The position numbers and the translations under genes are program-made. The notes below the pieces were generated by a model that was not told the origin of the DNA, did not search any database, and saw nothing but the letters and a program-made list of their open reading frames with translations. A DNA stretch of 41,269 nt, taken from Alphaproteobacteria bacterium. GTDB taxonomy: Bacteria > Pseudomonadota > Alphaproteobacteria > UBA2966. Position 1 is the stretch's first letter, and the number at the start of each line of letters is the position of its first letter. Positions 17,976 through 25,137 of this stretch are shown here, piece after piece. The stretch covers positions 138,191-179,459 of the forward strand of contig JABILA010000085.1 of assembly GCA_018654745.1 (NCBI GenBank), given 5' to 3'.

Positions 17976-19721
17976 ATGAACCAACCAACTGACAACACAA
18001 CCAGCATATCACTGGTGCTCGCCGGAAGCGGCGGCTCAGGTGTGATTACGGCTGGCAACATGCTGCTGGCAGCTGCTGCCAAAGCAGGCTGGTACGGTCT
18101 GATGACCCGATCCGCCGGACCACAGATCCGGGGCGGAGAAGCTGCCGCCTTGTTGCGCCTGTCTTCCGAACCCGTATCGGCCCAGCCTGATCGTTACGAC
18201 CTGATCATTGCCCTGGACTGGCTGAACTTTGAACGTTTTGCGGATGAAATTCCGTTGGATAAAGATACCGTCATTATTGGCGATGCCTCAGCCGCCAAAA
18301 AAACACCGGCCTTCGTAACCGAGGGTCCAGCCCGGCGCGGCGACATCGATTTCAAAAGCATGTCAAAAGCCATCCCCGGCGGTCGCCCCAACATGATTGC
18401 CCTGGGTACCATCGGTGCCCTGATTGGCTTACCGGAAGATGCCCTGGATGCAGCGCTCAGTGATGCGCTTGCCAAACGCGGCGAAGATGCCATTGCAGCA
18501 AGCCGTGCTGGTGCTGAAGCCGGTCGGGCAATCGCTGCAGAAATGCCAGCTACACCAAAATTACCGACACCGGAAGGCGAGAAAGCAGGTCGCTGGCTGA
18601 TCAGTGGTAACGAAGCTGCTGGCCTCGGTGCCATCCGCGGCGGTGTTCGCTTTGTGGCTGCCTACCCGATTACACCCGCCACAGAAATCCTCGAATGGAT
18701 GTCCCCTGCCCTGACCAAGGTCGGCGGTGTACTCGTCCAGGCCGAGGATGAACTGGCCTCTATTAATATGGCAATCGGCGGCTCTTATGGCGGCGTGCCT
18801 GCCCTGACGGCAACGTCCGGTCCGGGCCTGGCCCTGATGACCGAAGCCATTGGGCTTGCCGTTGCAAGTGAAGTACCTGTCGTCATCGTGGACGTAATGC
18901 GCGGTGGACCATCCACAGGTATCCCGACCAAGTCGGAACAATCTGACCTGAACATGGCTTTATATGCTCTGCCAGGTGATGCCCCGCATATCGTGGTCGC
19001 ACCGAATTCGATCCGTGACTGCGTCTTTACGACGCAGTGGTCAGTGCATCTGGCCGAAGCCATGCAAACCCCGGCCATCGTATTAAGTGATCAGGCTCTG
19101 GGTCAGGCCAAATCGGTTATCGCAGCACCGGCAGACATCGCCTTTTTCGCCCAGCGCGAAACGGCGACCACACCAGCAGAAGGTGAAGAATACCAGCGCT
19201 ACGCTGTTACGGCCTCCGGTGTATCTCCCATGGCGGTACCTGGCACACCTGGTTGTGCCTATACGGCTGATGGTCTCGAGCATAACCCGCGCGGCACTCC
19301 GTCTGGGGGCGCAAAAGATCACCACATCCAGTTGGACAAGCGCCAGCGCAAGACAGATGATTTCGATTATGGCCAGCACTGGGCAGATCAGGCAGGTGAA
19401 GGTGATACTGTCGTCCTGACCTGGGGCAGTTGCACCGGTCCTGTCCTCGAAGCACTCGACAATTTGGCGGGCACCGAACAAAGCGCCCGCATGGTCAGCA
19501 TGCGCTTGCTGATGCCGGCACCAAAAGAACAGCTGGCGAACGCCCTTGAGGGTGCCAAACGCGTTATCGTTGTTGAACAGACCCACAGTGGTCAGTTTAT
19601 GGGCTATCTACGGGCCAATATCGATCTGCCCAAAAATGTAGAACACCATTGTACCCCAGGTCCTCTGCCGATCCGTCCCGGCGATATCGAGACCCTGATC
19701 AAGGAAGGGACACCGTCATGA
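17976..19721 (+). CDS. korA: 2-oxoglutarate:ferredoxin oxidoreductase, fused gamma-alpha subunit
   Basis: 581 residues. Residues 1-190 form the gamma domain (LVLAGSGGSGVITAGNML, SAGPQIRGGEAAALLRLS). From about 205 the alpha (pyrimidine-binding) domain begins, with GNEAAGLGAIRGGVRFVAAYPITPATEI and ATSGPGLALMTEAIGLA. The C-terminal transketolase-like part has VLTWGSCTGPVLEAL. This fusion is the form found in KorA of Thauera and many aerobes. The enzyme oxidises 2-oxoglutarate to succinyl-CoA and reduces ferredoxin. Placed divergently from the bcr genes it is the likely ferredoxin-reducing system for benzoyl-CoA reductase. AGGAG precedes the ATG by 9 bases. Another 2-oxoacid as substrate cannot be excluded. 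Confidence 0.93.
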   Translation: MNQPTDNTTSISLVLAGSGGSGVITAGNMLLAAAAKAGWYGLMTRSAGPQIRGGEAAALLRLSSEPVSAQPDRYDLIIALDWLNFERFADEIPLDKDTVIIGDASAAKKTPAFVTEGPARRGDIDFKSMSKAIPGGRPNMIALGTIGALIGLPEDALDAALSDALAKRGEDAIAASRAGAEAGRAIAAEMPATPKLPTPEGEKAGRWLISGNEAAGLGAIRGGVRFVAAYPITPATEILEWMSPALTKVGGVLVQAEDELASINMAIGGSYGGVPALTATSGPGLALMTEAIGLAVASEVPVVIVDVMRGGPSTGIPTKSEQSDLNMALYALPGDAPHIVVAPNSIRDCVFTTQWSVHLAEAMQTPAIVLSDQALGQAKSVIAAPADIAFFAQRETATTPAEGEEYQRYAVTASGVSPMAVPGTPGCAYTADGLEHNPRGTPSGGAKDHHIQLDKRQRKTDDFDYGQHWADQAGEGDTVVLTWGSCTGPVLEALDNLAGTEQSARMVSMRLLMPAPKEQLANALEGAKRVIVVEQTHSGQFMGYLRANIDLPKNVEHHCTPGPLPIRPGDIETLIKEGTPS

Positions 19722-20557
19722 CCGCCGAAACAGCACTCGCCCCCAAACACTCCCCTCGGGACTACAAATCAGATATCAAGCCCGTCTGGTGCCCAGGCTG
19801 TGGTGACTATTCTGTCCTTGGCTCCATCACCAAAGCCTTTTCGGAACTGAACCTGGATCCAGAAAATGTTGCGGTAATTTCCGGCATTGGATGTTCATCC
19901 CGTATTCCGGCTTACACCGACTGTTATGGTTTCCACGGCGTGCACGGACGTTCCCTGCCGCTGGCTGCAGGCCTGAAAGTGGCCCGCCCTGATATGACCG
20001 TGTTGGTCGCCAGTGGCGACGGCGATGGTTTTTCAATCGGCGGCAATCACTTCATGCATGCCTGCCGACGCAACGTTGATCTGACTTATGTGGTTATGGA
20101 CAACCGGGTTTATGGCATGACCAAGGGCCAGGCTTCCCCGACTACTGAACCGGACTGGGACAACGCCCTGACACCAGGTGGTTCGGGCATCAGCCCATTC
20201 CGACCGCTGGTTATTGCCCTGGCCGCCGGTGCCAATTTTATCGCCCGTGGATTTTCGGGCGACCAGAACGGTACCGCTAAACTGTTGAAGGAAGCCATCG
20301 AACATCCTGGCTTTTCCTTTGTGCAAATCCTAAGCCCCTGCGTCACCTTCCGACCAGATCAAAAAACCTGGAAAGACGATGTCCATGATGCTGCAGTTGA
20401 TCCGACAGATGAGATCGGCCGTGCGGCCCGTCGTTTGATGACCGATGATGGTTTCAATACCGGCGTTCTGTACAAAGGCGAACGCGAAGCCTTTCAGCCG
20501 CCTATTGGAGAAGCTACGGCGACGGTTGCCGACCTCGAAGGAAAGTTCGCATTATGA
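19718..20557 (+). CDS. korB: 2-oxoglutarate:ferredoxin oxidoreductase beta subunit
   Basis: 279 residues from the ATG at 19718, which overlaps the korA stop (ATGA) and follows GGAAGGG. The frame is open 23 codons further upstream, but that part reads inside korA. The TPP-binding motif starts at GDGDGFSIGGNHFMHA (100-115) and continues to MDNRVYGMTKGQ. Cys25 and Cys28 (WCPGCGD), Cys59 (GIGCSSR) and Cys208 (LSPCVTF) are the expected four ligands of a [4Fe-4S] cluster. The beta subunit holds TPP and passes electrons to ferredoxin. No third small ferredoxin-like subunit is encoded here. Confidence 0.94.
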   Translation: MTAETALAPKHSPRDYKSDIKPVWCPGCGDYSVLGSITKAFSELNLDPENVAVISGIGCSSRIPAYTDCYGFHGVHGRSLPLAAGLKVARPDMTVLVASGDGDGFSIGGNHFMHACRRNVDLTYVVMDNRVYGMTKGQASPTTEPDWDNALTPGGSGISPFRPLVIALAAGANFIARGFSGDQNGTAKLLKEAIEHPGFSFVQILSPCVTFRPDQKTWKDDVHDAAVDPTDEIGRAARRLMTDDGFNTGVLYKGEREAFQPPIGEATATVADLEGKFAL

Positions 20558-21072
20558 GTACCCTTGATATCAACAACATTGGCGAGTTTCTCGCTCACGC
20601 GCATGCTCTGGAAGCTGAAGCAGCATCACAATATGCCGATCTGGCCGAACAGATGGAAGTTCACAACAACACCGAAGTGGCTGAACTGTTCCACAAGCTC
20701 GCCGAAATTGAAGGCAAGCATATTGGTAAAATCGACGATAAGGCTGGAGACACCCCGATCCCGCACATCCCGCCATGGGAATATAAATGGGAAGGTGGTC
20801 AATCACCGGAAGCGGTCGTCGATATGGACGCGCATTATATGATGACGCCGCACCACGCCCTCAGGATGTCCCTCAAGGCCGAAGAGCGTGCTGCCGACTT
20901 TTTCCAGCGCATTGCTGACAATACGACCGATGAAGAAGTCCGGAGTTTGTCCGCTGAAATGGCCGAAGAAGAACGCGATCACATCAAATGGCTGAACGAG
21001 TGGCTGAAAAAATATCCTGAACCAGAAAACGGCTGGGACGAGGATATGGACCCACCCATGTTGCAAGAATAG
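20554..21072 (+). CDS. Rubrerythrin-like diiron (ferritin-like) protein
   Basis: 172 residues, almost wholly helical by composition. Likely diiron ligands are Glu20 (HALEAEAASQY), Glu53 and His56 (EIEGKH), Glu110 (KAEERAADFF), and Glu139 or Glu140 with His143 (EEERDH). The C-terminal rubredoxin domain of classical rubrerythrin is absent. The first four bases overlap the korB stop (ATGA), so it is co-translated with korAB. Such proteins reduce peroxide. Next to oxygen-sensitive ferredoxin enzymes a protective role is likely. The family is clear; the exact reaction is not shown by sequence. Confidence 0.85.
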   Translation: MSTLDINNIGEFLAHAHALEAEAASQYADLAEQMEVHNNTEVAELFHKLAEIEGKHIGKIDDKAGDTPIPHIPPWEYKWEGGQSPEAVVDMDAHYMMTPHHALRMSLKAEERAADFFQRIADNTTDEEVRSLSAEMAEEERDHIKWLNEWLKKYPEPENGWDEDMDPPMLQE

Positions 21073-21100
21073 TTACCCCAGGAACCAAGGAACCAGAATA

Positions 21101-21508
21101 ATGACAACCCCCCATGACGTTCTCCTGCCCGAAGGCTGGGCACCGGCTATCGGCTATTCCAATGGCATTGCCGCAAAACCAGGTAAACTGGTTTTCCTCG
21201 CCGGTCAGGTCGGCTGGACAGCTCAACAGGTATTTGAATCCGAAGACATCGTGCCGCAATTCCGTCAGGCCCTGCAAAATGTTGTTGATGTTCTGGCCGA
21301 AGCTGGCGGCAAACCGGAGCACATTTGTCGCATGACCGCATTTTGCTGCGACAAACCTGCCTATATGGCTGGTCGCAGGGAGATGGGCAAAATCTGGAAA
21401 GAAGTCATGGGTAGCCATTTCCCAGCCATGAGCATGATCTTTGTTGTCGATCTGCTGGACAATCCCGGCAAGATCGAACTTGAAGCTACAGCTGTCGTTC
21501 CAGAGTAG
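21101..21508 (+). CDS. RidA/YjgF/YER057c/UK114-family protein without the canonical arginine
   Basis: 135 residues, the usual length. GKLVFLAGQVGWTA, FRQALQNVVDVLAEAGG and SHFPAMSMIFVVDLLDNPGKIELEATAVV follow the RidA fold in order. In true RidA deaminases the segment reads HFPARS and the arginine binds the carboxylate of the enamine or imine. Here it is Met (HFPAMS), so imine-deaminase activity on amino-acid intermediates is doubtful and another ligand, perhaps an acyl-CoA-derived one, may be used. It follows the rubrerythrin gene by 28 bases as the last gene of the kor operon. Its 3' end is duplicated at 22179-22242. Confidence 0.88.
   Translation: MTTPHDVLLPEGWAPAIGYSNGIAAKPGKLVFLAGQVGWTAQQVFESEDIVPQFRQALQNVVDVLAEAGGKPEHICRMTAFCCDKPAYMAGRREMGKIWKEVMGSHFPAMSMIFVVDLLDNPGKIELEATAVVPE
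21444..21507 (+). repeat. 3' end of the RidA-family gene, left copy of a 64-base direct repeat
   Basis: These 64 bases match 22179-22242 at 60 positions. They encode VDLLDNPGKIELEATAVVPE and most of the stop. They border a 671-base segment that carries the gene 21568-22068. Confidence 0.85.
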
Positions 21509-21534
21509 AAGTATTTGCTACGGCTGCGTTGAAT

Positions 21535-21568
21535 ACCAAGGATAATATCTCGCTAAAGCGCCCTTGGT
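21535..21568. terminator. Hairpin between convergent genes
   Basis: ACCAAGG (21535-21541) pairs with CCTTGGT (21562-21568) across a 20-base loop and is followed on the plus strand by TATTCTT. It lies between the RidA-family stop and the stop of the minus-strand gene, as a bidirectional terminator would. The loop is long, so confidence is modest. Confidence 0.4.
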
Positions 21569-22068
21569 TATTCTTCTGATACAAACGCCAATGCTTCTTG
21601 AGTTAGGAATTTTGCGGCTTCTTGATAGCTTTTATCCCTAATGTATTTCAATCCAAGAGAAAGTAGTGCCAAAGGAAGCATCGCAAGAGCAACATAAAGA
21701 GCCAAAGTTCCGCCCAATATTATCAGACCGAGCATAAGAATAATTCCAACAAATCCAAACCCAACAAAGGAGCTCACAAAACCCCCTATTATTCGCATCA
21801 ATACGGTCCCAAATAATATTAGAAACTCTGATACAGCCCTTAAGACATCTATCGATCTTGCTTTGCTTTTTTTCCGACAAATATCGATCAGATCATTCAG
21901 TTTTTCCTTATCTGGTTCCATAATCTGATCTGTTGGGTCGTACGAAAATAGTTGAGACCAAGCGCTTCCATCTGATGAAACTGCACTAATGTTTAAACGC
22001 CCATTCGTTGACGGAGTACCATTTTTAAGTGTCACTACTTGACCAAAGATTGCTGTATTTCGCTCCAT
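21568..22068 (-). CDS. Membrane-anchored protein of unknown function in an apparent insertion
   Basis: 166 residues. A polar N-terminal part (1-70) leads into strongly hydrophobic segments at about 82-105 and 108-138 (VGIILMLGLIILGGTLALYV, ALAMLPLALLSLG). A short charged tail ends VSEE. The coding sequence is AT-rich compared with all neighbours and lies opposite to the kor operon, between two copies of the ridA 3' end. I do not recognise a family. Composition, orientation and flanking repeats indicate horizontal gain. Confidence 0.65.
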   Translation of the reverse strand: MERNTAIFGQVVTLKNGTPSTNGRLNISAVSSDGSAWSQLFSYDPTDQIMEPDKEKLNDLIDICRKKSKARSIDVLRAVSEFLILFGTVLMRIIGGFVSSFVGFGFVGIILMLGLIILGGTLALYVALAMLPLALLSLGLKYIRDKSYQEAAKFLTQEALAFVSEE

Positions 22069-22178
22069 TGAGTTTACCCTTACTTAAATTTGCGCACATT
22101 TAAAGTTGTGTTATATTTTAAGCTATACGACTTAACAATGAACTTGCGTTTTTTAAATACCCAATTGTTCCGTTAAGA

Positions 22179-22242
22179 TTGTCGATCTGCTGGACAATCC
22201 CGGCAAGATCGAAATGGAGGCTACGGCTGTCGTTCCAGAGTA
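22179..22242 (+). pseudogene. Remnant 3' end of a RidA-family gene (right copy of the repeat)
   Basis: The 64 bases encode VDLLDNPGKIEMEATAVVPE then TAA, without any upstream coding sequence or start. They differ from the intact gene at four bases, and the only amino-acid change is Leu to Met. This is what remains of the original gene end after insertion or recombination to its left. Confidence 0.8.
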
Positions 22243-22284
22243 ACTTTTCAAAGCTTCCCAGTTTGTAATTATTGTAAACATAGT

Positions 22285-22324
22285 AAACAAGGGCTTGGTA
22301 TCATTCACAAACAAGGGATATAAT
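22285..22324 (+). promoter_or_regulatory. Promoter of the GNAT-Rrf2 pair with direct-repeat operator
   Basis: TTGGTA (22295-22300), an 18-base spacer and TATAAT (22319-22324) form a near-consensus promoter. The predicted start falls at about 22331, directly on the ATG at 22332. Two exact copies of AAACAAGGG (22285-22293 and 22309-22317, 24 bases apart) bracket the -35 box. GTAAACA also occurs at 22274 and 22283. These may be the binding site of the Rrf2 protein encoded downstream. Confidence 0.6.
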
Positions 22325-22331
22325 CGTCGTT

Positions 22332-22841
22332 ATGTCGCAATCTGATACCGAATTACCCGAATCCGTTTCAACGTCTTCACCGCCCCTGTCTATCCGACAG
22401 GCGGTGGCTGGGGATTATCAGCGGATTGTGGATCTGGACGCTGAAACCAGCAGTGTTTCCAAACCTGATTACTGGCGTGAAATATTCGCGCTGTATGTTT
22501 CCGGTGAAGATGCACAGCGTTACTTGCTGGTTGCAGACCTTGCTGGAAAAACTGTTGGCTTTGCCCTGGGCGAAGTCCGCGCCTGGGAATTTGGCTCGCC
22601 GCCCTGTGGCTGGGTGTTTGGGCTCGGCGTAACAGCCGAGGTTCGTGAGCACCGTGTGGGTAGTGCCCTGGTTCAGGACATGTTCGACCGTTTCCGGCGT
22701 GATGGCGTTTCCAGTGTGCGTACAAATGTTTCGCGCCGCGATACGCTCAACCTTTCCTTTTTCCGCAGTCTTGGCATGACTGCCGGCCCTTATGTGCAAC
22801 TGGAATATAATCTCGATGAAGAAGAGCTGTCTTCATCATGA
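22332..22841 (+). CDS. GNAT-family acetyltransferase (BadL-like position)
   Basis: 169 residues. It opens with a polar leader, then SIRQAVAGDYQRIVDLDAET. The acetyl-CoA region is FGLGVTAEVREHRVGSALVQDM, followed by TNVSRRDTLNLSFFRSLGM. There is no ribosome binding site in the usual place and the -10 box is 8 bases before the ATG, so a leaderless mRNA is predicted. Its stop overlaps the start of the Rrf2 gene (ATGA). In Rhodopseudomonas the benzoyl-CoA locus also includes a GNAT (BadL) and an Rrf2 repressor (BadM). The parallel is from context, not from a residue-level comparison. Confidence 0.83.
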   Translation: MSQSDTELPESVSTSSPPLSIRQAVAGDYQRIVDLDAETSSVSKPDYWREIFALYVSGEDAQRYLLVADLAGKTVGFALGEVRAWEFGSPPCGWVFGLGVTAEVREHRVGSALVQDMFDRFRRDGVSSVRTNVSRRDTLNLSFFRSLGMTAGPYVQLEYNLDEEELSSS

Positions 22842-23311
22842 AAATCCAGAAATCAACAACCTTTGCCCTGTTTGCCGTTCTGGAACTGGCGCGTGATCCG
22901 GAAGCCCAGTTGGCAACAGGTGAAATTGCGGATGCCTACGACATATCTGTGCACCACTTGGCTAAAGTCATGCGCCAGCTCGTTCGGTCAGGCCTGATCC
23001 GTTCGGTCAGGGGTGCTGGTGGCGGCTACAAGTTTTCGGCCAACCCGAACCGTGTAACCCTGTATGATGTTGTCGCATTGTTTGAGGACAACCTGGCTTC
23101 TGAATTTGAAGTCCCTGGCGCCAGCGTCGGTACAGGCATCGGACGCGCCCTGCAAATGGTGGGTGATGAAATTGAAGACTTGACCCAGGCAACGCTTCAG
23201 TCGATTACACTGGCGACCTTGTTACGTCACGCGGCCCGGGCCGAAGCGGCGACGACAGCATCAGATATCAAGGAAATTCTCACAGAAGGCGATCTCGAGC
23301 CCCTGACCTGA
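22838..23311 (+). CDS. Rrf2-family transcriptional regulator, cysteine-free (BadM-like)
   Basis: 157 residues. The winged-helix domain runs from KIQKSTTFALFAVLELARDP through LATGEIADAYDISVHHLAKVMRQL (recognition helix about 37-50) and RSVRGAGGGYKFSANP (wing). This is the Rrf2 signature. IscR and NsrR carry three cysteines for an Fe-S cluster near residues 90-110; this protein has none anywhere, so it must sense something else. Co-expressed with the GNAT by a four-base overlap. Because BadM represses the benzoyl-CoA reductase genes in Rhodopseudomonas, control of the oah-bcr and kor promoters and of its own is plausible. Confidence 0.87.
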   Translation: MKIQKSTTFALFAVLELARDPEAQLATGEIADAYDISVHHLAKVMRQLVRSGLIRSVRGAGGGYKFSANPNRVTLYDVVALFEDNLASEFEVPGASVGTGIGRALQMVGDEIEDLTQATLQSITLATLLRHAARAEAATTASDIKEILTEGDLEPLT

Positions 23312-23338
23312 TGCGATTTCGTTTAAACCGGAACCGCC

Positions 23339-24103
23339 CTAGGTCAAAGTCACCCGTACACCACACATTGTGAACGTATTATCCCCGGTGCGAAGTCCGC
23401 GTTTTTCTGCTTCGGCGAGGATCGCGGGACGGTTTTGCGGCTGGATCAGCAACCCACCTGCCCCTTGGCCACGTCCATCCCTGCCTTCAACAAATCCAAG
23501 CGACGCGTTGTCCAGTGCCAGAGAGGGCGCGTGGGCTTTTTTCGTTAGCGGTATATCCAGTACCTTCGACCAGGTATCTGCCAGTCCTTGCGGATCGTCT
23601 GACTGAAGCTCCAGGCCTACCAGAGCGCTGCTGGTGTCAGTTTTGACATGCCCCTGCCAGGATGAGCCTGCCCATTTCCAGCTGGCCATATCCACATGAT
23701 AGTCAGGCGCAGATGCCATCGAATCAATCGACAGGATAGCACCACCAACGTCAGCCGGATGAAAGTGTGTTGCGAAAGCTTCTGGTCCGTTGTGGGCCCA
23801 GACTTCGCGTATTCCATGCGCCTTGATACGCTTTCGATGCGCAACAGCGTCGTCACATTGTAGAATGACCATATAACCGCCATTGCCACCGCGACGTTCA
23901 AGATAGCGACCGGCTGAGGTGCCATCCCTTGTCGGTGCCACAATTTCAAGGAAGTTGCCGCCAAGGGCAAAAAGGGCGTTTTCGAGACCAAATTCGGCAA
24001 CACCCGGATCCGTGTAACAAACCTCCAGACCCAGTACTGAATTTATTTCCTCAACCGCTGGATCAAGCTTTTCCGCAACAAAGACAAACTGACGCAATCG
24101 CAT
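23339..24103 (-). CDS. VOC-superfamily (glyoxalase-like) protein
   Basis: 254 residues from the ATG at 24103 (MRLRQFVFVAEKLDPAVEEI). GGGGAG lies just upstream, and the alternative start at 24157 lacks one. The first half shows a VOC domain (LGLEVCYTDPGVAEFGLENALFALGG then LEIVAPTRDGTSAGRYL), with a second, more diverged half after about residue 150 (LVGLELQSDDPQGLADTW). The family includes dioxygenases, isomerases and glyoxalases; metal ligands cannot be fixed by eye. It is transcribed divergently from the DUF169 gene and convergently with the Rrf2 gene. Confidence 0.78.
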   Translation of the reverse strand: MRLRQFVFVAEKLDPAVEEINSVLGLEVCYTDPGVAEFGLENALFALGGNFLEIVAPTRDGTSAGRYLERRGGNGGYMVILQCDDAVAHRKRIKAHGIREVWAHNGPEAFATHFHPADVGGAILSIDSMASAPDYHVDMASWKWAGSSWQGHVKTDTSSALVGLELQSDDPQGLADTWSKVLDIPLTKKAHAPSLALDNASLGFVEGRDGRGQGAGGLLIQPQNRPAILAEAEKRGLRTGDNTFTMCGVRVTLT

Positions 24104-24209
24104 AAAAATCTCCCCTCGTGGACCAACAGGATAACAGGCCATGTGGCTTGCCGTCATCCCGGCTTTCCTGTTTCATGAAGAAAACCTGACTTGAAAAAGG
24201 ATAAACGCC

Positions 24210-25016
24210 GTGAGTGACACGATTGATTCCAAAGCCGGAGAGTTTGATACCAGCGCCGATAATCTCAAGGCGCTGTCAGCCGAGCTGATTGAAACGCTGC
24301 GCATCCGGACCATACCGATTGGCATGAAGCTGTTCGAAGATGTCGAGGAAATGAACCAGATCAAAGGGCTACGGTCACCAACAAAGGACTTTCATTTCAC
24401 CATGTGCCAAATGGTCGGCCAGTCACGGACTGCAGGCTTCACCCTCGGCATCGTGCACGAAAATACGCGCATGGGCAGCAACTGCGGTGGCATTGTCGGC
24501 CTCAATGCGCCGGGCGAAATATACCTCTCGGGTGAGGCCATGGAGGGTGTCTGGTTTGGCAACCGGGAAGCGTCGAAAGCACACCAGGCCGAAATGATCC
24601 GGGTTGAGCCAAAATATAATGGTTTGTGTGTCTCTCCGCTGCGGTCTGGCCGCCTGGATCCCCCGGATATTGTTTTGTTTTACGCAAATCCGGCCCAGAC
24701 CATCCTGTTCGTCAACGGCCTGCAGCATCAACGCTACAAGCGCTATGACATGACAATCACCGGAGAAAGTGCCTGCTCTGACTCGTGGGGTCGTGCCCTG
24801 GCCACGCGCGAGACATCAATTTCCATCCCCTGTTTTGCCGAACGGCGATATGGCGGTGTTGCGGATGACGAAATGCTGCTGGCGATGCCGCCAGACGAGT
24901 TTGTCCGCGGCATTGAAGGCTTACGGGCCCTGGGCAAAGCAGGATTACGCTACCCTATTCCGCCATATGGTACCCAGATGGACCCGGCCCACGGCATGTC
25001 TGCCAGTTATGGCTAA
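24210..25016 (+). CDS. DUF169-family protein, unknown function
   Basis: 268 residues starting at a GTG preceded by AAGGA at 8 bases. The segments RTIPIGMKLFEDVEEM, HFTMCQMVGQSRTAGFTLGI and GSNCGGIVGLNAPGE, with RSGRLDPPDIVLFYANPAQ, match my recollection of the uncharacterised DUF169 family, common in anaerobes. Conserved-looking cysteines occur in TMCQ, SNCGG, LCVSP and ACSDS and could bind a metal or cluster. It stands alone between a divergent VOC gene and typA. No reaction can be assigned. Confidence 0.75.
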   Translation: MSDTIDSKAGEFDTSADNLKALSAELIETLRIRTIPIGMKLFEDVEEMNQIKGLRSPTKDFHFTMCQMVGQSRTAGFTLGIVHENTRMGSNCGGIVGLNAPGEIYLSGEAMEGVWFGNREASKAHQAEMIRVEPKYNGLCVSPLRSGRLDPPDIVLFYANPAQTILFVNGLQHQRYKRYDMTITGESACSDSWGRALATRETSISIPCFAERRYGGVADDEMLLAMPPDEFVRGIEGLRALGKAGLRYPIPPYGTQMDPAHGMSASYG

Positions 25017-25076
25017 TTGACGCACTGCAATATTTCTTTGCTTTCCAGGACTATACCCTGTATATAGCCGCCAACT

Positions 25077-25112
25077 GCGCGGGGGTCCGGACATTTGGTT
25101 CGGCCCCTGCGC
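25077..25112 (+). terminator. GC-rich hairpin with T-rich tail upstream of typA
   Basis: GCGCGGGG at 25077-25084 pairs with CCCCTGCGC at 25104-25112 (one mismatch or bulge) and is followed by TTTACTTTTAT. It would end transcription from the DUF169 gene, or act as a leader structure for typA, whose ATG is 25 bases downstream. Confidence 0.5.
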
Positions 25113-25137
25113 TTTACTTTTATATCCGGGATACAAG

